From positions 34,585,789 through 34,649,788 of the forward strand of contig OX457042.1 in the NCBI GenBank assembly GCA_949752735.1: a stretch of 64,000 nt of DNA. Direction: 5' to 3'. The translations under genes were made by a program, and so were the position numbers. The DNA is from Lumbricus terrestris (Eukaryota; Annelida; Clitellata; Crassiclitellata; Lumbricidae). Within the stretch, counting starts at the first letter, position 1; each line of letters starts with the position of its first letter. Shown here one piece after another: positions 56,640 through 64,000 of this stretch. Under the pieces are notes generated by a model, which ran no database searches, was not told the DNA's origin, and saw nothing but the letters and a program-made list of their open reading frames with translations.

Positions 56640-57090
56640 ACATATTTTATGAATAAGGTTTCGAGCGTACAATACACTTTGCATGTAGGCTGATCTATGC
56701 ATAACTTGCTCCAGCATCGAAACTGGTCCTCAACAATGGCATTTTGGCAAAATAAACAGATACAGAATAACTACTTCAGCAATTCGCACATGTATAAGTG
56801 TAACTTAAGCATGTAAACCGGTATGCAACAATGCAACCTTGCAAACTGACACAAAATAATCTCAATTTTGGATGTAATCTGGTATGTAAACTACTTTCAA
56901 CTTGTATAAATCACATCATTCTGCAATGTAAACTGGCATCTTTTCATGTTACCTCAGCATACAAAATGGCATATAAAAATACACAATGGCATGTAAGCTG
57001 ATCAATTCCTTCGCATGTAAAATGGGCTATAAAGTTCTTTTTTGCATGTACACTGATAAATTGTAGAGAACCCCATGTTACTTCGGCAAG
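56640..57090. repeat. Degenerate repeat around gcatgtaaactgg
   Basis: At least eight loosely spaced variants of catgtaarctgg/atgtaaactgg in 450 bp, suggesting an old, decayed tandem array in the presumed tetraspanin 3' UTR. Confidence 0.55.
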
Positions 57091-57167
57091 TACACTGTAA
57101 CAAAATAATGCACTTTCACAACACAATAAAATTCTGTGCACAAAGAGTAGAGACAGAGGCCATTTAG

Positions 57168-57247
57168 TCAGTGACCATTTGGTCAGCGGTGACAGTTTGA
57201 TCAGCGGTGACCGTTTGGTCAGCGGTGACCGTTTGGTCAGCGGTGAC
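57168..57247. repeat. 18-bp repeat just past the tetraspanin stop codon
   Basis: About 4.5 copies of ggtcagcggtgaccgttt, starting about 28 nt 3' of the stop codon, so part of the 3' UTR. Confidence 0.9.
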
Positions 57248-57274
57248 TATCGATCACCAGAGGGCGAAACACCT

Positions 57275-60200
57275 TTACTCGGTTTCTTCCGAGTTAGTGA
57301 GTCCAACGTAGTGACGTGTTTCACGACGCCTTCCACGGCAGAACAGCACGCAACTGCAGATCATTCCCAGCACCTACAGCAGCAGACAACAGGCATTGTT
57401 AAATCAAACATACATTACTTTACCCTAGTAGACAATAAGACAACAGGTATTGTTAAATCAAACATACTGTACTTTACTCTAGTAGAGAATAATATCCAGC
57501 TCTTGGGCAAGCTTCATTGTTTAGATGCATCCTAGTACTTATGCCTAAGGAACTCAATGTTACAATGGGTTATTGTCATAATCAACTGTCTCTATTATAG
57601 TACATGATAACCGCTACTTGGGTTACCATACTCAGTGGAATTCTGATGCCACCTGGGTCTCCCATTGTGGCTAATATTGTGATATTATCAAATGTCTTAT
57701 TCATGCTTCATTGACTCTTACAATTGGCTGCAATAAAAACCTGATTGATTGATTGAAGTCAATTTCAATAACAGTCGGAAGAAACATGTAAAATACGCAA
57801 TCACTGCAGTCAGTGCTTAAAGTGTGGGAATATAAGTGCCAGGACTCCCTTACCTTTCCAAAAGAAGTGCCTGGACGCCCCTTACCTTTCCAGGCCGTGC
57901 TGGCCAATGAGTGGCAGGACGGTGTTCAGTTTTTAAAATAAGTGCATGGAAGCCGTCCATGACCGTCCAGGCACACTTTAAGCCCTGACTGCAGCAATAG
58001 CAGGAAATTCTACACAGTGACATGTAATTTACAATAGCATCTACTTGTTCATAGGACTGGGTTATTTTCTGTAGAATTAGCAACACGAACATCTGTCAAT
58101 ATTGTATTTAAGAGACTTGCACTTTATGCATGTGTCTCTTTGTGTTTTGCAGACCATGCACTTTGTACTGATGGAGATCTGAAATAGTGATAAATGCAGT
58201 GCCTAAAGTGCGGAAAAATAAGTGCCTGGACGCCCCTTACCTTTCCAAAAGAAGTGCCTGGACGCCCCTTACCTTTCCAAAAGAAGTGTCTGGACGCCCC
58301 TTACCTTTCCAAAAGAAGTGCCTGGACGGCGGGACGCCCCTTACCTTTCCAGTCTGTGCTCGCCAATAAGTGGCTGGACGGCGTTCAGTTTTTAAAATAA
58401 GTGCATGGACACCATCCAAGACCGTCCATGCACACTTTAAGCCCTGGATAAATGTCTATCTATGATTTAGGACAAAAATGACAAACTTATAATTTATCAG
58501 TAAGTCATCTGACGAATCAAAGACCATACCACGAGTAGTGAACATCCCGCTGCCGACGACACAAAGATGACAAAATGGTTGGATATCAGACGTTTCACTT
58601 CTCCATAGCAACCCTAAACACAAAAACAATGATCTCCATAGCAACCCTAAACACAAAAACAACGACCTCCATAGCAACCCTAAACACAAAAACAATGACC
58701 TCCATAGCAACCCTAAACACAAAAACAATGACCAGTGGCAATTCTAGCAACTACGAGCTGTATTGTATGCATAGATTTATATAGCACTTCTCACAGAATG
58801 AATGTTCAGAGACACTCTCAGCATGAAAACTCGGGTGAGCCTGTAAAGGAATAACGAACCACTTTGCTGTATCAATCATCACATCAACTCAGAAAGTCAT
58901 TAACCATCGTGGGAGCAAAAACCACAATAAAACTGAACTATCATTGTGTGAAACTCCATACAAACGAATCAATTAGAATTAGACTATCTATGTCGTGTAA
59001 GACAATTGGCATGCTAAAAAGAGATCAGGGACATGGGCGGAGTTTATCATGGGTTAGGGGGGCTAAGCCCCCCAAGAAGACCCAAATTCATTTTTTACAG
59101 TGTAAATGTTATCTTTTCCCGGGGTTAGCCCCCCCATGAAGGCTTTAGCCCCTTCAAGAACAGAAACCATACTCCGCCCGTGATCAGGGATTACCAAACC
59201 AGACAACTTGGATCAGTGTGCATGTGAACTATATAAGCATACATAATTACATATGTCTATGAGCATGAGTGTGTAGGTGTGCATGTGTGTGTGTGTATGT
59301 CTAGGTGAACATGTAGGTATTTTCTTTGAGTGAATACTTGACACAGTTCCTGCTCTGCTAAGGTTTAATCAGATGGCAAATATTGCCATTTGGTCATGTT
59401 TACATTGAGCCACATCATGTTCTGTCAATTGCTAAACAAGCAATGGGTTGGCTAATAATCCATTGGCTAATAATCCATTGGCTATAAATAGTCCATCAAA
59501 AGGCTGCCGACTGTCCATCAATTGGCTGTGAAAACGAATCGAATAAAAAGCCATGTGGCCCATAGACAAACATCCTCTCTTCCACAAAACCGAAACTCGT
59601 CCACAGAAGTAAGAAATCAGTATTAATGCATGAACATGTTCGGATGGTGATCCATTCAATGAATTCCATGGCACCATTCTCATAATACTTTTGACATCAA
59701 ACAGTGATATCATGGTAATCATTTAGCCATTGTTGGATTGGGAGCACTTCTGAGTAGATCAAATTGAAGGCGCGCTATATAAGTCAATAATAATAATAAA
59801 AAATTTAAAAATCATAATCCATTGAAGGGTTCAGAATTCAACAGACCGCAGCTCTAGGAAACCAAAAATCAGGTTATGGAGGATAAGCTGTCATGTCCTC
59901 AGTCACTTTATCCGAACAAAAATGGGGCAGATGGGGAGAGAGGTTTTGGGTAATGGTAACACTCTGTCACAAAGAGCTCACGGATGTTGGATCACTTCCC
60001 GCAACCCTCCATACGGTCGGCTGAGTCTCCATTCGGCAGATAAAATAAATGATTGATTGATTGATTGATTGAATGATGTAAAATCATTACTAGGACGTGA
60101 TGGGTATCGTGGCTGCTGCCGACAGCTAAATTCAACTTCTATATAATAACTTTTGATCATTCGTTCAAATGATAAATTGCAATCATACTGCGCTGTCAGT

Positions 60201-63200
60201 TTGAAATTAAACAAAGATTATTTTAGATTGTATTATTCATTTTCTGTCCTTTACCTCTTCAGTCCAAGGTTTTAATCCAAGTGCGTCGTCAAGGAATCTG
60301 ATAACTGGATGGTGACTTGGTTGTCGCTATGGCTCGATCTTCCACAGTGCTGCACAGAAGCTTTGCTATGGTCGGCCCATCTTTCTGGAATAAGTTACCT
60401 ATTAGTCTTCGTAATGAACTTCTCTGTCTTTCTTTGCCCCTTTTCCGCAAGCGTTTGAAAACCATTCTCTTTGATTGTGGTTTGGTGTCAGGTCGGGAGC
60501 GCCTCTGAGGAGTTCTCTTGAAGGGGCGCTATATAAATGTACGATTACAATTACAATTGGTTATCATGTCTTATAAGCTGTAAAGAAATGTTATGTCTGG
60601 GCAGACTAAAGTACCCCTCAACCACAAGTCTCACTGCCGCTGAGGACCAAGAAGAGGCACGCAAATAAAATGCAGCAACCTAACCTACTTGGCTTTTCAT
60701 CTTCAGTAATTTATAATAGACCGAGGGTTGACATTAACTACCTTTTCATTGAGATTTCGATCCGGATGTTCTCCATAGTGACAGACGCCATAACGGCAAC
60801 AACTGGTCGGATAAGCGACATCGGGTTTGGATGGGTTGAACCAGGACGTCATCATCCAATCGGTGTAATTGTCCACACCACAACAGAACACCTAAAACAA
60901 AGACCATTGTCAATTAATGCAAAACAATGCAAAGTACTGTTATGAATGTAATTGTCCACACCACAACAGAACACCTAAAACAAAGACCATTGTCAATTAA
61001 TGCAAAACAATGCAAAGTACTGTTATGAATGTAATTGTCCACACCACAACAGAACACCTAAAACAAAAACCATTGTCAATTAATGCAAAACAATGCAAAG
61101 TACTGTCATGAATGTAATTGTCCACACCACAACAGAACACATAAAACAAAAACCATTGTCAATTAATGCAAAACAATGCAAAGTACTGTCATGAATGTAA
61201 TTGTCCACACCACAACAGAACACATAAAACAAAGACCATTGTCAACTAATATATGTTGGAATCTCAACATGTCAGCGTCATTCTTTCTCAGTTGTAGGAC
61301 CATCCATGTGGAATAGTCTTCCGCTGGAGATATGCCAGCCACCTACGGTTGACTCATCATTGGTTTCAGGCTAATTATGACCTATTTCAATCACCGTGGC
61401 TGGACTCGGAGTGCCTCTGAGTGGACTTCATGAAGGTGCTATATAAATTCTTGAAACGAATGAACAATGCAAAGCACTGACATTTTGACAATAACAAGTA
61501 TTCACTTCAAAGAGTTTCATACATAGTGCTATTATGCACAGAAATCAAAACAACTTTTGTGCAAACTGTCAGTTCTGGGTAAAGTTCAATTGCTTGAGCT
61601 CTACGTGTTTGAGCTCTACGTGTTTGCTGTAGCACGCCAGTGGGGACTTATCCAAGCAATTTCAACATCACTCGCTTGGAACAGGCATCATATTTGTAGA
61701 TCTAGACTTGACACACACACACACATAGATGCATACAGCATAAACATAAATACAAACATACATAGAAGCTCTTAAAACATATACAGACCATTTCACATTT
61801 TCACAATTGCCTGGTCATGTTAGATTACAATATATTTATCTCTTTCCGCAAACTTTGACTAATATAGAGTTTACTTTACATCTGCTGCAAAAATGATGGG
61901 GTGGTCATGCATGGCCCTGTCTGAACACATTGTCATAGGACTCTGTACTACCCACCCACCCTCTCCCAGAGGATCATGAACAATCACATACCAAACAGAA
62001 CAGAGGCTTTTTAGTGCATGCTCAGTCAAGTAAAGCATACATTCAGAACAAAACAATAACACAAGAAATGATACACCAATACCAGTTTTACATATACGAT
62101 TCAACATCGATAAACAACTGATATCATATCATCAGAACTGATACAGCTGTTTCAGTTATCTAAAAATTATCAACAAAGGTCCATCCAGAAACATCATTAA
62201 TCTTAATATGCCTGACTTTTGGCTACTGCTGCTTAGCACAATTCGCTAAGTATTAAAACAAATGTTGTCTGACTTTAACAGGACTCCAAGGTCCTTAAGT
62301 AGCAACTTAATCATGAATGAAGTACTCATGATGTTCCACATTCCCCCATCTATCCAGTATTAAACATTAGATATTTACTACATACGCTGACCACATTACC
62401 AGAGCACATTCATCAAAGCGCCTAAAATTGGTAATTTGTATGTGCACTTGTTATAGCGCCCCTTCAAGCCCTCTACTCAGAGGCACTCCCAACTGCAGTG
62501 CGGACACTGCATCGAAGTTTCACACCAAAGCGCTGAGCAATTGCGAGAGAAAGACTTTCCCAAGGTCCTTACGTGGCGACTTGAAGTGGATTCAAACCTG
62601 CAACCCTCCGGCTGCAAGGCAAAAAACACTGACCCACTACACCACCACACCCCACAATATAATATAATATATATATTCTATGCACTTATATCGTCAATGT
62701 ATGGAAGTAAATTATATATTACCTTCAAACACCGATTACCAATAAGCTTCTCATTGATAACTTGATAGAAATGTTTTACAGACTGATTAGTTGACTAACT
62801 GGCTTATTAAAAAGATTAATAAATAAAACCAGCAACTCGCCTCCTTTTGAATGAAGTCTATGTAGTCCTGGCTGTTCAAATCAGTCTTGTAGCTGTTGAT
62901 CCCTTCGCGAAGTTCAGCATAGATGTTTTCATCAAACTGTTGTTTAAAAAAAACCGATGCCACGAAGCCGCTCAAGAACGCGAGAAAGATGACCGTCAAA
63001 AACACGAAGAACTACAAAAGACCAAAATGTCATAAGATATCACGCTCTTAACTTCCAGCCTAATCCAATCGCATCTAATCGAAAACTTATATAAGAGCCA
63101 TTTTTGCAAAGCACAACCCATCAACTTATAGTTGCTTCTAAGCAAAGCCATGCTCTGAATCACAGTCTTCTATGACATCCAATAACCGATGCAGTTGTCT

Positions 63201-63768
63201 GTTCCAGAATTGATTACTGCAATTCCCCTCTTATTGAGCTTCCCCGGGTCCGTATATCTTGGATTCAATCCATTCTTAATCATACTACTTGATTGTGTTC
63301 ACCTTTCTGAAAAAACTCCTACGTATCACCATCAATGGCCAAACAACCGCAATGGCTTCCTTCCCCTCTCTGTTCATATCCAACATAAAGTCCCTGCTTT
63401 GGTCCTCAACTGGGTCTTGCAACGAAATATCTCTAGGATCTCATTCTGAAGTGTGGTACAGGAGGATGGCATCAATAATCTTCTATGTTATGACACAGCT
63501 ATGACACAGCAATGACACACACGAACTAAACCTAGTCATGACTGATTGATTGATTGATTGATTGACTAACCAATGCAAGCAGACATTTGTTTTCCTTGAT
63601 TATTGCAACGCATCCAACTGCAATGAAGATGAAGAGGAGAAGACCAGCGGCGAGAACAATGAAGACCGGAATCATAGTGGAACTGACGAGCGGCACCAGG
63701 TTACTCCGGTAGGAAAAGAACTCGCGACTTATCCATCCAGCGACAAATATCAACACAATGGCTGCGGC
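57275..63768 (-). CDS. Tetraspanin, 5'-partial
   Basis: Four-helix membrane protein that organises membrane microdomains. Placed exons, in transcript order: 63571-63768 (66 codons: end of helix 1, then small loop, then helix 2 around IPVFIVLAAGLLLFIFIAV), 62841-63011 (57 codons: helix 3 FFVFLTVIFLAFLSGFVAS and start of the large loop), 60742-60891 (50 codons: the signature VFCCGVDNYTDW, then PTSCC), and 57275-57373 (32 codons plus TAA: end of helix 4 VLGMICSCVLFC and tail RRRETRHYVGLTNSEETE). All placed junctions are phase 0. The CCG motif, the second CC pair and the Cys-rich end of helix 4 are diagnostic. The first exon lies past the right edge, and the exon with the start of helix 4 between 57374 and 60741 was not found. 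The intron after 62841 has a GC donor. The subfamily is not resolved. Confidence 0.9.
57811..57987. mobile_element. hAT MITE, family B, copy 3
   Basis: 177 bp with CAGTGCTTAAAGTG and CACTTTAAGCCCTG ends; flanks ACTGCAGT and ACTGCAGC (7 of 8 identical). Two internal units. In the tetraspanin intron. Confidence 0.85.
58197..58446. mobile_element. hAT MITE, family B, copy 4 (expanded)
   Basis: 250 bp, perfect 8-bp duplication GATAAATG (58189-58196, 58447-58454). The internal 32-bp unit is tandemly repeated about four times, which explains the extra length over its relatives. Confidence 0.9.
58605..58735. repeat. 33-bp repeat, four copies
   Basis: Unit ctccatagcaaccctaaaca plus caaaaacaatgac, tetraspanin intron. 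Confidence 0.92.
59032..59182. mobile_element. hAT MITE (CAYGGGCGGAGT type)
   Basis: 151 bp, CATGGGCGGAGT and ACTCCGCCCGTG ends, perfect 8-bp duplication ATCAGGGA. Tetraspanin intron. Confidence 0.88.
59735..59800 (+). mobile_element. Short LINE/SINE 3' fragment
   Basis: tgggagcacttctgagtag and gaaggcgcgctatataagtc with an (aat)n tail. Confidence 0.5.
59950..60070 (+). mobile_element. tRNA-like SINE, second family, with (gatt)n tail
   Basis: gggtaatggtaacactctg and ggatcacttcccgcaaccctcc match the copy at 26755; it ends in a short attg/gatt microsatellite tail. Tetraspanin intron. Confidence 0.5.
60090..60240. repeat. Third copy of the unclassified repeat from 27235-27560
   Basis: ggctgctgccgacagctaaattcaactt and cagtttgaaattaaa match the two copies in the IFT140 intron. 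Confidence 0.55.
60310..60555 (+). pseudogene. LINE reverse transcriptase tail
   Basis: LHRSFAMVGPSFWNKLPISL and LPLFRKRLKTILF mark the end of a reverse transcriptase; the 3' end is gggagcgcctctgagg...gaaggggcgctatataaatg, the segment shared with the SINE. Tetraspanin intron. Confidence 0.82.
60864..61245 (-). repeat. 83-bp array (about 4.6 copies) containing the tetraspanin exon acceptor
   Basis: Homologous starts at 60871, 60954, 61037, 61120 and 61203 give an exact 83-bp period. The unit includes the first 28 nt of the CCG exon (60864-60891), its acceptor, and about 55 nt of intron. The first three copies keep the ttttag acceptor; in the last two the AG is mutated (ttttat). Confidence 0.9.
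61245..61470 (+). pseudogene. LINE tail, family X
   Basis: Same family as 13490-14005: a degenerate tail equivalent to FSIVGPSMWNSLPLE, followed by ggagtgcctctgagtggac and ggtgctatataaattcttg. Follows the tetraspanin 83-bp array. Confidence 0.7.
62433..62657 (-). mobile_element. SINE family 1, copy i
   Basis: Minus-strand full-length copy with the gtgcacatac tail and ggggtgtggtggtgtag head. Tetraspanin intron. Confidence 0.84.
63165..63480 (+). pseudogene. LINE reverse transcriptase fragment
   Basis: Reading DAVVCSRIDYCNSPLIELP followed by frame-broken pieces resembles the late reverse transcriptase domain (SRIDYCNSLL motif). Several stops; dead. In the tetraspanin intron between its first two placed exons. 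Confidence 0.7.
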
Positions 63769-64000
63769 CTTCGTAAATCACAAACAAGATAAGCAACTGC
63801 AATGCAGCATCATGAGAATTGTATGCATCAATTACTGTGCAAACATATATAGTCAGTATTTAAACACAGATTACGCCCAAAGATCTTCTGAACCACTTAA
63901 AACCTTGTATAATTATATCTTACGTGGTAATGTCCTACTCCAAGGGTTGGGGGGTTGGTTAATAATGGTTCATTTAGTGGATGCATTTTTTCAACAGCAG

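Larger units (their letters stand above)
50155..57274. other. Intergenic: IFT140 5' flank and tetraspanin 3' UTR
   Basis: Contains three hAT-type elements with target duplications (50858, 52142, 54622), a LINE tail, a minisatellite and decayed repeats. A possible 5' UTR donor (gtgagtac on the minus strand near 51345) could belong to IFT140; unsupported otherwise. No further gene is recognisable. Confidence 0.6.

Noticed and set aside
60241..60300. Coding-like minus-strand stretch containing FLDDALGLKPWTEE followed by a gt
   Set aside because: Considered as the missing tetraspanin exon, but the phase does not fit the neighbouring phase 0 exons and it does not resemble helix 4; left unassigned.

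Overview
The window is eukaryotic and comes from an animal genome: genes are split into many short exons with GT-AG introns, the DNA is AT-rich, and introns and intergenic DNA are full of transposon relics, SINEs and simple repeats. The abundance of the palindrome TAGGCCTA and the repeat mix suggest a marine invertebrate, possibly an echinoderm or another invertebrate deuterostome, but the sequence alone does not settle the lineage.

Three protein-coding genes are supported, all on the minus strand. (1) The 5' half of an aldehyde dehydrogenase of the ALDH1/ALDH2 type: start codon at 14446, five coding exons down to 973, remainder beyond the left edge. (2) A complete IFT140 gene, an intraflagellar transport complex A subunit: start at 50154, stop at 17527. 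I placed 30 coding exons; all splice phases agree and the exons sum to 4506 nt, or 1501 residues. (3) A tetraspanin at 57275-63768: four exons placed, the first exon lies beyond the right edge, and the short exon carrying the start of the fourth membrane helix was not found. The genes belong to unrelated processes (aldehyde oxidation, cilium assembly, membrane organisation), and nothing suggests joint regulation.

Layout: 1-14.4 kb ALDH, with a 9.5 kb first intron that holds a 3.2 kb near-perfect palindrome; 14.4-17.5 kb intergenic; 17.5-50.2 kb IFT140; 50.2-57.3 kb intergenic plus the tetraspanin 3' UTR; 57.3-64 kb tetraspanin.

The remaining sequence is mobile DNA. About fifteen hAT-type elements, most without any recognisable transposase, can be delimited by CAG...CTG termini and 8-bp target duplications. 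A tRNA-derived SINE family has nine copies. LINE fragments carry decayed reverse transcriptase tails and end in a 3' segment that the SINE also carries.

The most unusual observations are: tandem arrays built from exon boundaries (a triplicated in-frame splice donor in ALDH, and an 83-bp array containing the acceptor and first 28 nt of a tetraspanin exon); the palindrome, in which one arm holds a hAT element and the other keeps the empty site; and a tRNA-like sequence in the loop of a smaller palindrome.
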